6,707 nt of DNA from an uncultured Rothia sp. (GCF_937976295.1 NZ_CALJRY010000379.1:1-6707); one strand, 5' to 3'; positions 1 through 6,260 are shown, counted from the first letter of the stretch. Translations and numbers: made by a program. The notes: generated from the letters alone by a model not told the origin.

Positions 1-131
1 TCCACTAGGCGTCTTACCAGCGCCTTTACCGTAGTCTCTGCCACTATTCACTCAGCAAGATTAGGGGTTCACTCATTCATCAGGATAAAGACTAGGACAC
101 GTCTCCCTTACACCGATAATTAGGGGTAAAT
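1..131. other. Upstream or edge region without a confident gene
   Basis: No recognisable gene lies here. Plus frame 1 is open from the window edge to a TAG at 121-123 (40 codons, rich in Ser, Thr and Arg), but it matches no family I know. On the minus strand a GTG at 44-42, preceded by GAGTGA, opens a frame running off the left edge that begins MAETTVKALVRRLV. It might be the start of a divergent gene, but too little is visible. A 9-bp direct repeat (attaggggt) lies at 60-68 and 119-127; the second copy contains the ribosome binding site of the next gene. A -10-like gataat at 115-120 has no credible -35 box. The promoter of the sugar transferase was not located with confidence. Confidence 0.5.
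123..126 (+). promoter_or_regulatory. Ribosome binding site of the sugar transferase
   Basis: GGGG, within TAGGGGT, lies 5 nt before the GTG at 132. It decides the start: an overlapping ATG at 130-132 is in another frame, and the next in-frame ATG at 219 (residue 30) follows an A-rich stretch with no purine-rich site. Confidence 0.55.
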
Positions 132-1700
132 GTGCCTATTCGCCGCTCTCAGTCCAAAACACAGGACAAATTCCCGGGGAAGATTACACCGTTGAAAGTA
201 CAAGATCGTCTTAAAAAAATGTGGGGTTCAGACTTCGTCGTTAGGCGAAGCTGGCATCCTAAGGTACAGCGTGCCCTTTATTTTGGCGATTTTCTCGCCA
301 TTGTCATTGCGGTCGTCGCTGCGCATCTGATTCGTTTCGGGTGGGAGAATGCTGACCTGCCCTATGTGAATGTTTGGCCTATTAACGCCCTGGATGGCCG
401 TATCCCCGCTATTGATTACATCTTTTTGGGTATTGGTCTGGTCGTTGGCTGGTGGTTTATTCTCCAGGTGAACGGCTCCCGTAGCCTGCGCATCATGGGT
501 TTCGGTACTGAAGAGTACCGCCTCATCACTCGCGGTAGCACCTATTTCTTCTGTCTGCTGATTATTGTGGCGTTCTTCCTCAAGGTTGACGTCACCCGTA
601 TGTACTTGCTGATTGCTTACCCGTTGGGTCTGTTCCTTCTGCTCGTTGAGCGTTGGCTGATTCGTCAGGGTCTGGTGCGTTCGCGTACTCGCGGTCGTGC
701 ATTGACTCGCGTCATGATTATTTCTGATGTGACGACCGGTCAGCACCTGTACAAGAACCTGGAGGGTGTGGTTGCTTCCGGCCTGTCCCCCGCTGCGTTC
801 TATCTGCCCGGTTTTACTCCCGGTACCACTGTTGCTGGCGCACCGATTCCGGTGCTTGGTTACAGCACTGCCCCGGCTGACATTATGGAGGCGATCCGCG
901 AGAACGACATCCATATGGTCGCTATTTCTAATGGTCACCACTTGAGCCCGGATCAGGTTCGCCTGTTGGGTTGGAAGCTTGCTGACGCGCATATTTCGCT
1001 AATTATGGCTCCCGCGACGACCGATATTGCTGGTCCGCGTATGCACATGCAGCCGCTGAATGGTCTGCCGCTGGTGCACGTGTCGACTCCGCGTATTACC
1101 GGCCTGTCGGCGTTCTTCAAGCGCGCTATGGATGTTGTGTCTTCGGCTCTGGGTTTGATTCTGCTGTCTCCGCTGTTCCTGGTGGTGGCGCTGCTGGTCA
1201 AGCGTGATGGCGGCCCGGTCTTCTTCCTGCAGAACCGTGTGGGTCTGAACGGTGAACTGTTCAAGATGGTGAAGTTCCGTTCGATGCGTACTGACGCCGA
1301 AGAGGTTAAGAAGCGCCTCCTGGAGCAGAACGAGGGTAATGGCGTGCTCTTCAAGATGAAGGACGACCCGCGTATTACCCCGATTGGTAAGTTCATCCGT
1401 AAGTACTCGATTGATGAGCTGCCTCAGCTGTGGAACGTGTTCATTGGCGATATGTCGCTGGTGGGTCCGCGTCCTCCGCTGGTTGAGGAAGTTGAGCAGT
1501 ACGAGGACATTGCGTACCGCCGCCTGCTGGTGAAGCCCGGTATTACCGGTCTGTGGCAGGTTTCGGGCCGTAGTGACCTTTCGTGGGAAGAGTCGGTTCG
1601 TCTGGATCTCTACTATGTTGAGAACTGGTCGCTTACCGGTGACCTCATTATTCTTCTGCGTACTGTCCGTGCGGTTTTCGCTAAGGAAGGCGCGTACTAG
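132..1700 (+). CDS. Polyprenyl-phosphate sugar-1-phosphate transferase (WcaJ/WbaP/CpsE-like, EPS initiation)
   Basis: A 522-residue membrane enzyme predicted to move a hexose-1-phosphate from a UDP-sugar to undecaprenyl phosphate, the first step of exopolysaccharide, capsule or wall-glycan repeat-unit synthesis on the inner face of the membrane. Hydrophobic segments at about 51-70, 96-115, 137-152 and 156-176 form the N-terminal membrane block. A Rossmann-like central domain (about 190-320, CoA_binding_3 type) follows. A further hydrophobic re-entrant segment at about 333-356 opens the bacterial sugar transferase domain (PF02397). Conserved motifs there are KFRSM (381-385), DDPRITPIG (411-419), SIDELPQLWN with the Asp428-Glu429 catalytic dyad known from PglC, GPRPP (445-449), PGITGLWQVSGR (469-480) and LDLYYVENWS (491-500). 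Length and domain order fit full-length family members. It starts at a GTG; the basic N-terminal 47 residues are cytoplasmic. It converges on nnr and has no co-directional glycosyltransferase visible here. The sugar (glucose, galactose or an N-acetylhexosamine) cannot be read from sequence. The family call is firm; the polymer is unknown. Confidence 0.93.
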   Translation: MPIRRSQSKTQDKFPGKITPLKVQDRLKKMWGSDFVVRRSWHPKVQRALYFGDFLAIVIAVVAAHLIRFGWENADLPYVNVWPINALDGRIPAIDYIFLGIGLVVGWWFILQVNGSRSLRIMGFGTEEYRLITRGSTYFFCLLIIVAFFLKVDVTRMYLLIAYPLGLFLLLVERWLIRQGLVRSRTRGRALTRVMIISDVTTGQHLYKNLEGVVASGLSPAAFYLPGFTPGTTVAGAPIPVLGYSTAPADIMEAIRENDIHMVAISNGHHLSPDQVRLLGWKLADAHISLIMAPATTDIAGPRMHMQPLNGLPLVHVSTPRITGLSAFFKRAMDVVSSALGLILLSPLFLVVALLVKRDGGPVFFLQNRVGLNGELFKMVKFRSMRTDAEEVKKRLLEQNEGNGVLFKMKDDPRITPIGKFIRKYSIDELPQLWNVFIGDMSLVGPRPPLVEEVEQYEDIAYRRLLVKPGITGLWQVSGRSDLSWEESVRLDLYYVENWSLTGDLIILLRTVRAVFAKEGAY

Positions 1701-1811
1701 GAAGAGTTGAGGTTCTCCCGCTGGTATGTATGCCGTTTTTGAAGACGCTGTTCCTTTAAAGACGCTGCTCCGGCACAGGCAGCTTGGCATCATCCATTGA
1801 TATAAACGCAT
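1701..1811. other. 3' spacer with imperfect 17-bp tandem repeat
   Basis: The stretch after the sugar transferase stop holds no gene. A 13-nt sequence recurs with one mismatch at 1742-1754 (aagacgctgttcc) and 1759-1771 (aagacgctgctcc), a period of 17 bp. It probably arose by a short tandem duplication; no function is evident. Confidence 0.5.
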
Positions 1812-1856
1812 AAGAAGGGGCGTGAATCCATTTCCGGTGGATTCACGCCCCTTCTT
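1812..1856. terminator. Bidirectional terminator between convergent genes
   Basis: A perfect 19-bp inverted repeat (arms 1812-1830 and 1838-1856) encloses a 7-nt loop. The arm is GC-rich in the middle (ggggcgtgaatcca) and ends in AAGAA/TTCTT, so either strand gives a stem with a short T-rich end. It lies 111 nt after the sugar transferase stop and 76 nt after the nnr stop. This position is as expected for one hairpin serving both convergent transcripts. The T-tract is short on both sides, so release may be less than complete or helped by a factor. Confidence 0.88.
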
Positions 1857-1932
1857 TGTACCTTCTGCCTAGTTCTTTGAGAGATGCTCTAGGATCGGGC
1901 GTTAGGTTGAAGGCGTACTGGGCGCCTCTGCC

Positions 1933-3519
1933 CTATTCGGCGATGAGTCGCGCAATGACTTCGGGGAGCATCTCCGCGACACGGGTTGCCGGGGCGGGGC
2001 CCAGCAGTGCATCCTTGACGCTTCCGGTGGCGCTGGCGCGTGCGGCTTCACCGTGCAGGTAGACTGCGAGCGCACCGATGGAGGCGAAGGTGCAGCCTTC
2101 CAGGGCTTCTCCGCGGGCTTCGAAGGCGGCTACAGTCTGGGCGAGCAGGGCGCCGTAGATGCCGGTGAGGGTGTCTCCGCTGCCTGCGGTGGCGAGCCAG
2201 GGGCTTCCTCCGGCAACGCTGTAGGTGGCGCCGTTGGGTGCCGCAATGAGCGTGTAACCGCCCTTGAGCATGACGGTGGCGCCGGAGAGTTCGGAAGCGG
2301 AACGGGCCCAGCGGAAGGGCTCTGCGTCGATGTCCTTGCGGCTGGGTACGATGGCGTCGCCCAGGTGCTTCTTCCAGGTTTCGGGGGTGAGCTCGTGCAC
2401 GATGCGCAGGAATCGTTCGAGTTCTGCCGCGTGCGGGGTGAGAATCTTGTGGGGGCCGAGGTGCTTACCGGTTGCCATGTATTCTGCCGCCAGGTCACAG
2501 GCGCCGGCATCGAGGATGGCGGGTTCGGGCGAGTGGAGCAGGTAGCGGTTCTTGTCCAGCGAGTCGTAGCTGGAGCCGGAGCCGCCGGCCCACACGGTGA
2601 CCCTCTGCAGGGCGGGTGCGCCGCTGAAGTAGACGGTTTCGGGGTTGTGGGCGATCATGAGCTGGCGCAGCTCGTGGGAGTTGGCACCGAAGCGGACCAT
2701 GCCAACGCCGGTGTTGAGGGCTGCGCGCACGCTCATGAGGGCTGCGCCGGGGTATTCGAGGCTTCCGGTGAGCATGCCGAGCACGCCGCGGGTGTACTTG
2801 TGGGAGTGTTCGTCGGGGATTTCGATGAGTTCGCGGTAGTCTTCGCGGTCGAGAACACGCAGGGCGGGCTTGTGGGCGTCGAGGGCTTCGGGCACGCCCA
2901 GGTCGTAGAGTTTGATGTCTCCGGAGTGGACGCTGTGACTGGTGCCTGCCGGTAGCTTGTGACCGATGAAGGTGACGGTGCGGTCGGCGCGCAGGGAGGG
3001 TTCGTGCACGGTTCCGCGGTTGTTGTCGACTCCGGAGGGGGTGTCGACGGCGAGGACTGCGCCGAGCTTACCGTCGAGCTGTGCGGCTCGGAGTACGCCC
3101 AGGTATTCGCCGGCGCCACCGCGTACGGCGCCGCTGGAACCGGTTCCGAGGATGCCGTCGACGGTCAGGTCGTAGCTGGCAAGGTGTTCGAGGGCGCGTT
3201 CGGGGTCGAGTACTCGGGTGCCTTCGCCGCCTTCACGGGCGATGAGTTCGAGGTTCTTTTCGCTGGGGTCGAAGATGACTGCATCAACGCGGTGCCCCTT
3301 GGCGCTGAGGCGGGCGCCAGCGTAGATGGTGTCTGCGCCGTTGTTGCCCGGGCCGATAAGCAGCAGGATTTTGGCTTTGCCGTTACCGTGGAGTAGCTCC
3401 TGTGCTTCGGCGGCAACAGCGTCTGCGGCGCGTTGCATGAGGTAGCCGTCGTAGTCGGCGGCTTCGATGTAGGGCTTTTCTGCTTCGCGTACCTGGGAAG
3501 CAGTGTAGATGAGCTTCAT
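1933..3519 (-). CDS. nnr: Bifunctional NAD(P)H-hydrate repair enzyme (epimerase + ADP-dependent dehydratase)
   Basis: A 528-residue cytoplasmic metabolite-repair enzyme. The N-terminal half (about 1-235, YjeF_N) interconverts R- and S-NAD(P)H hydrate. The C-terminal half (about 240-528, carbohydrate-kinase fold) dehydrates the S form using ADP or ATP. Epimerase motifs: GPGNNGAD (56-63), DGILGTGSSG (121-130) and AVDTPSGVD (157-165), where Asp158 is the usual catalytic/K+-site aspartate. Dehydratase motifs: GVLGMLTGS (245-253), NPE (292-294), LDAGA (336-340), ILTPHAAELERF (359-370), LKGG (418-421) and ATAGSGDTLTG (443-453), with Asp449 the expected catalytic base. Departures from the usual family sequence are GGD to GAD in the epimerase loop, AGGSGSS (311-317) where GPGLG is common, and TPHAAE for TPHPGE. 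The start is the ATG at 3519, because AAGGAGA sits 5 nt upstream; a GTG at 3561 would add 14 residues without such a site. It lies 88 nt downstream of acpS and is probably in the same operon. The fusion is the standard bacterial arrangement. Confidence 0.93.
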   Translation of the reverse strand: MKLIYTASQVREAEKPYIEAADYDGYLMQRAADAVAAEAQELLHGNGKAKILLLIGPGNNGADTIYAGARLSAKGHRVDAVIFDPSEKNLELIAREGGEGTRVLDPERALEHLASYDLTVDGILGTGSSGAVRGGAGEYLGVLRAAQLDGKLGAVLAVDTPSGVDNNRGTVHEPSLRADRTVTFIGHKLPAGTSHSVHSGDIKLYDLGVPEALDAHKPALRVLDREDYRELIEIPDEHSHKYTRGVLGMLTGSLEYPGAALMSVRAALNTGVGMVRFGANSHELRQLMIAHNPETVYFSGAPALQRVTVWAGGSGSSYDSLDKNRYLLHSPEPAILDAGACDLAAEYMATGKHLGPHKILTPHAAELERFLRIVHELTPETWKKHLGDAIVPSRKDIDAEPFRWARSASELSGATVMLKGGYTLIAAPNGATYSVAGGSPWLATAGSGDTLTGIYGALLAQTVAAFEARGEALEGCTFASIGALAVYLHGEAARASATGSVKDALLGPAPATRVAEMLPEVIARLIAE

Positions 3520-3524
3520 TGCTG

Positions 3525-3531
3525 TCTCCTT
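3525..3531 (-). promoter_or_regulatory. Strong ribosome binding site of nnr
   Basis: On the minus strand AAGGAGA lies 5 nt before the ATG at 3519. It is the best Shine-Dalgarno match in the window and selects this start over the upstream in-frame GTG at 3561. Confidence 0.85.
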
Positions 3532-3587
3532 GGGTGGCACCGTGCGGGCCTTAGGGGTCACCGGTTGTGGTGTTGATATGGCTCTGC

Positions 3588-3625
3588 GTTAGTTTTCGTT
3601 GGTGACGTTAGTTTTCGTCGGTGTC
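3588..3625 (-). repeat. 19-bp tandem duplication covering the acpS stop codon
   Basis: Two adjacent 19-bp units, 3588-3606 and 3607-3625, differ at two positions. The unit at 3607-3625 encodes the last five AcpS residues (DTDEN) and the TAA stop; the other repeats this just downstream. Because 19 is not a multiple of three, the second TAA (3591-3589) lies in another frame. Removing one unit would leave a reading frame ending VTNEN or DTDEN, so protein length would not change. Confidence 0.85.
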
Positions 3626-4048
3626 GTCGCCGGCGATGACGCTGAGTCGGTAGCTTTCGGGGTTGAACTTTTGCAGGTGCGCCAGTTCTGCGTCGCTGAG
3701 GTATTCGGCAGTTGCGATGGCGATGGCCATGGGTTCGTCGTGGGTCAGCGAGAGGTGGATGCGGTTGATGCCGAGTTCTTTGGCTCGGCGGGCAATGGTG
3801 CCTTCAATGATGAGGTAGGGCTGGCCGCTTTCGGCGGTGGCGACTTCGCAGTCTTGCCAGTTGAGTCCGGCGGGTGCTCCGAGTACTTTTGCGACGGCTT
3901 CTTTGGCGGCAAATCGTACGGCTTGGGAGCGTACATTCCGGGTGCGCTCGTTGGGGGTGAAGACGCGGCGGACGAAGGCGGGTGTTTCGGTGACAATTCG
4001 TTCGAATCGTTCAATATTGACAGTATCTACGCCGATTCCCATAATCAT
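3608..4048 (-). CDS. acpS: Holo-[acyl-carrier-protein] synthase
   Basis: A 146-residue cytoplasmic phosphopantetheinyl transferase of the AcpS group. It moves 4'-phosphopantetheine from CoA onto a conserved serine of acyl carrier protein, activating fatty acid synthesis. Visible motifs are GIGVDTVNIERF (4-15) with the Mg-binding Asp8, RRVFTPNER (27-35), RFAAKEAVAKVLG (45-57) with the second metal ligand Glu50, and the SLTHDEPMAIAIA segment (100-112) in place of the usual S-I-S-H. The body matches the normal 115-125 residues; about 25 extra residues at the C-terminus (from about 121) are acidic at the end and have no recognised role. I chose the ATG at 4048 because AAAAGG lies 8 nt upstream. 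A GTG at 4057 would overlap that site, and an ATG at 4042 is also possible. nnr follows on the same strand. The stop lies inside a 19-bp tandem duplication. A separate promoter is likely, since glmS upstream ends at a strong hairpin. Confidence 0.94.
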   Translation of the reverse strand: MIMGIGVDTVNIERFERIVTETPAFVRRVFTPNERTRNVRSQAVRFAAKEAVAKVLGAPAGLNWQDCEVATAESGQPYLIIEGTIARRAKELGINRIHLSLTHDEPMAIAIATAEYLSDAELAHLQKFNPESYRLSVIAGDDTDEN

Positions 4049-4056
4049 GAGCTGCA

Positions 4057-4062
4057 CCTTTT
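4057..4062 (-). promoter_or_regulatory. Ribosome binding site of acpS
   Basis: On the minus strand AAAAGG lies 8 nt before the ATG at 4048. This favours 4048 over the GTG at 4057, which begins on the last G of the site itself. Confidence 0.55.
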
Positions 4063-4108
4063 ACGTTGGGGGTGGTGACCGCGTCCTGTTTGCGGTTTCT
4101 CTTGTTTT

Positions 4109-4114
4109 AAGTCT
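4109..4114 (-). promoter_or_regulatory. Candidate -10 box for acpS-nnr
   Basis: TAGACT on the minus strand fits the actinobacterial TANNNT pattern and would give a leader of roughly 50-55 nt before the acpS ATG. No convincing -35 hexamer is seen 16-19 nt upstream. A promoter somewhere in 4049-4228 is expected because the glmS terminator isolates this unit, but this exact site is a guess. The remainder of 4115-4228 holds no gene or other structure that I recognise. Confidence 0.3.
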
Positions 4115-4228
4115 AGCGAGATTCGCTTCTTTTAGGTGGGATGGCGGCAAATATGACGCATAGTTGCTGTCTGTTTCACAGCGTCTATTCTGTTGGTTAA
4201 TCCACGAATAACCGCCTGGTTAAACGAC

Positions 4229-4271
4229 AAGGGCGGTGGTTGAGTTCTTTAAGAACTCAACCACCGCCCTT
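4229..4271 (-). terminator. Near-perfect palindromic terminator downstream of glmS
   Basis: Two 21-nt arms (4229-4249 and 4251-4271) are exact reverse complements around one central base, giving about 19 usable base pairs and a tiny loop. It begins 54 nt after the glmS stop. On the minus strand the stem ends in CCCTT, followed by GTCGTTT, a weak T-rich tail. It separates glmS from the acpS-nnr unit. Confidence 0.85.
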
Positions 4272-4296
4272 TCGTTATCGCTGAGGCGATTTCCGA

Positions 4297-4335
4297 GGAT
4301 TACTCTAGTGGATTATTCCAGAGGATTACTCCACG
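4297..4335 (-). repeat. Three 13-bp tandem units spanning the glmS stop codon
   Basis: Units at 4323-4335, 4310-4322 and 4297-4309 read on the minus strand CGTGGAGTAATCC, TCTGGAATAATCC and ACTAGAGTAATCC. The first holds the end of glmS and its TAA. The others repeat TAATCC at 13-bp steps, so the three TAA triplets (4328-4326, 4315-4313, 4302-4300) fall in three different reading frames. Confidence 0.85.
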
Positions 4336-6209
4336 GTCACGGACTTTGCGAGGTTACGCGGCTGGTCAACGTCCAGGCCCTTAGCTTCTGCCAGTGCGCA
4401 TGCGAAAATCTGCAGGGGCACGGTTGCCAGCAGGGGCTGCAGCAGCGAGGGGCATGCCGGAACGGTGATGAGGCGGTCTGCGTAGGGCTTGACGGCCTCG
4501 TCGCCTTCCTCGGCGATGACGATGGTGAAGGCGCCGCGAGCGCGCACTTCCTGGATGTTGGAGACGACCTTGCCGTGCAGGGAGTCGCGACCGTTTGCGG
4601 AGGGAACCACTACGATGACCGGCTGGCCTTCATCGATCAGTGCGATGGGGCCGTGCTTGAGCTCGCCTGCTGCGAAGCCTTCAGCGTGGATGTAGGTGAT
4701 TTCCTTGAGCTTGAGTGCGCCTTCCATTGCGACGGGGAAGCCCACGTGGCGGCCGAGGAAGATCACGGAGGTGGCATCCTTCATTTCGACGCCCAGTTCC
4801 TTGACCTGCTCGTCGTTGTCGATGACCTTCTGGATCTTTGCGGGCATCTGCTGCAGCTCGGCGAGGATCGAAGCAATTTCGTCCTTGTACTTGTTGCCGC
4901 GCAGCTGTGCCAGGTACAGGCCGAGCAGGTATGCTGCGGTGATCTGTGCCAGGAATGCCTTGGTGGATGCCACTGCGATTTCGGGGCCTGCGTGGGTGTA
5001 CAGCGCAGCGTCGGATTCGCGGGGCAGGGTCGAACCGTGGGTGTTGCAGATGGAGATTACCTTTGCGCCCTGTTCGCGTGCGTGGCGCACTGCCATCAGG
5101 GTGTCCATGGTTTCGCCGGACTGCGAGAGTGCCACGATGAGGGTCTTCTCGTTCACGATGGGGTCGCGGTAGCGGAACTCGTGTGCGAGCTCAACCTCGG
5201 TGGGGATGCGGCACCAGTGCTCGATGGCGTAGCGTGCCACCTGGCCTGCGTATGCTGCGGTACCACATGCGACGACGATGATCTTGTCGATCGAGCGCAA
5301 CACCGAGTCGTCGATGTTCAGCTCGTCGAGGGTGAGGTTACCGTTTTCATCGAGGCGGCCCATGAGGGTCTGCTCTACCGCTGCGGGCTGCTCGTGGATT
5401 TCCTTCTCCATGAAGGAGTTGAAGCCGCCCTTTTCAGCTGCTGCTGCGTCCCATTCGATGTGGAAGGGTTTGCCCTCTGCGGGGTTGCCTTCGAAGTCGA
5501 TGATGGAGTAGTCGGAGCCGGTGATGGTCACAATCTGGTCCTGACCCATCTCGACGGCTTCCTTGGTGTAGTCAATGAACGCGGAGACATCCGAGCCGAG
5601 GAAGTTCTCGTTCTCGCCCAGGCCGATGACCAGCGGGGAGTTGCGGCGGGTTGCCACAACGCGGTCCGGGTGGTCGGCGTGGATAGCCAGGATGGTGAAC
5701 GCACCTTCCAGGCGGTTGGATGCAACGCGTACTGCCTCGGTGAGGTCACCGGTGCCGAGCTTGTTGTAGATGCTTGCGATGGTTGCTGCAGCTACCTCGG
5801 TGTCGGTCTGAGATGCGAACTCTACGCCTTCGGCGAGCAGTTCGGCACGCAGTTCTGCGAAGTTTTCGATAATACCGTTGTGTACGACGGCGAGGCGGCC
5901 GTTGTCGACAACGTGGGGGTGAGCGTTGTTGTCGGTGGGTCCACCGTGGGTTGCCCAACGGGTGTGACCGATACCAATCTGAGAGTCCGGCAGGGGGTGT
6001 TCCTTGACCTCGTTTTCAAGGTTCAGGAGCTTACCGGCCTTCTTACGGAATACGATGCCGTCGGGGCACACGAGTGCCACGCCAGCAGAGTCATAGCCGC
6101 GGTATTCCTGGCGGCGCAGACCTTCGAGGACCACATCGTATGCGTTGTGGTCAAACTTGTTACCGTCCGGAGCAGTGTCCAGACCTACATATCCTACGAT
6201 TCCACACAT
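4326..6209 (-). CDS. glmS: Glutamine--fructose-6-phosphate aminotransferase (isomerizing)
   Basis: A 627-residue cytoplasmic enzyme converting fructose-6-phosphate and glutamine to glucosamine-6-phosphate and glutamate, the first committed step to UDP-GlcNAc and so to peptidoglycan. The class II glutaminase domain (about 1-240) starts MCGIVGYVG; Cys2 becomes the N-terminal nucleophile once Met is removed, which fixes the start. It carries RGYDSAGVAL (37-46), GHTRWATHGGPT (81-92), the NGIIEN loop (111-116) and SQTDTE (133-138). Two SIS domains follow (about 300-445 and 470-610): VACGTAAYAG (313-322), SQSGETMDT (362-370), STKAFLAQ (415-422), EGALKLKEI (496-504) and HAEGFAAGELKHGP (508-521). The end, LAKSVTVE, is the typical catalytic tail containing the conserved lysine. 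Length is normal for actinobacteria. There is no Shine-Dalgarno site: a TAAACT -10 box ends 6 nt before the ATG, suggesting a leaderless mRNA. It is divergent from coaA and terminated by the palindrome at 4229-4271. No glmS ribozyme was seen. Confidence 0.97.
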   Translation of the reverse strand: MCGIVGYVGLDTAPDGNKFDHNAYDVVLEGLRRQEYRGYDSAGVALVCPDGIVFRKKAGKLLNLENEVKEHPLPDSQIGIGHTRWATHGGPTDNNAHPHVVDNGRLAVVHNGIIENFAELRAELLAEGVEFASQTDTEVAAATIASIYNKLGTGDLTEAVRVASNRLEGAFTILAIHADHPDRVVATRRNSPLVIGLGENENFLGSDVSAFIDYTKEAVEMGQDQIVTITGSDYSIIDFEGNPAEGKPFHIEWDAAAAEKGGFNSFMEKEIHEQPAAVEQTLMGRLDENGNLTLDELNIDDSVLRSIDKIIVVACGTAAYAGQVARYAIEHWCRIPTEVELAHEFRYRDPIVNEKTLIVALSQSGETMDTLMAVRHAREQGAKVISICNTHGSTLPRESDAALYTHAGPEIAVASTKAFLAQITAAYLLGLYLAQLRGNKYKDEIASILAELQQMPAKIQKVIDNDEQVKELGVEMKDATSVIFLGRHVGFPVAMEGALKLKEITYIHAEGFAAGELKHGPIALIDEGQPVIVVVPSANGRDSLHGKVVSNIQEVRARGAFTIVIAEEGDEAVKPYADRLITVPACPSLLQPLLATVPLQIFACALAEAKGLDVDQPRNLAKSVTVE

Positions 6210-6215
6210 GCTATA

Positions 6216-6221
6216 AGTTTA
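6216..6221 (-). promoter_or_regulatory. -10 box of glmS, probable leaderless start
   Basis: TAAACT on the minus strand is followed by six bases (TATAGC) and then the glmS ATG at 6209. Transcription starting 6-7 nt after a -10 box would begin at the A of ATG. No purine-rich ribosome binding site is present at the usual distance; the nearest GGGA is about 12 nt away and overlaps the -10 box. The -35 region is poor. Confidence 0.5.
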
Positions 6222-6245
6222 TCCCACAAGTATCCGAATATGCGC

Positions 6246-6260
6246 ACGGTGAAATACCGT
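6246..6260. repeat. Small inverted repeat in the glmS-coaA spacer
   Basis: acggt (6246-6250) and accgt (6256-6260) form a 5-bp inverted repeat around gaaat, about 25-30 bp upstream of the glmS -10 box. It could be an operator, but arms this short occur often by chance. Confidence 0.25.

Noticed and set aside
1..44. Possible start of a minus-strand gene at GTG 44 (MAETTVKALVRRLV...), with GAGTGA upstream.
   Set aside because: Only about 14 codons are visible, they match no family I recognise and they include rare AGA and CTA codons. The frame could be chance.
115..132. Leaderless start of the sugar transferase from gataat at 115-120.
   Set aside because: There is a GGGG ribosome binding site 5 nt before the GTG, and no -35 box fits.
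228..1811. Long minus-strand open frames inside and across the sugar transferase (228-992, 953-1396, 999-1811).
   Set aside because: They are antisense to a protein with full motif conservation, have unnatural composition (rich in Gln, Asn, Thr, Arg) and resemble no family.
1856..3396. Plus-strand open frames opposite nnr, including a 300-residue one at 2053-2955.
   Set aside because: They are extremely rich in Gly, Ala, Val and Glu, as expected from the complement of a GC-biased gene, and the minus frame carries the complete Nnr motif set.
3520..3561. An upstream GTG start for nnr at 3561, adding 14 residues.
   Set aside because: AAGGAGA lies just before the ATG at 3519, and the Nnr family begins near MKLIYTASQVREAE.
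3520..3607. A terminator or separate promoter between acpS and nnr (CACC/GGTG inverted repeat around 3560).
   Set aside because: The stem is only about 4 bp, with no T-tract and no credible -10/-35 pair. Co-transcription is simpler.
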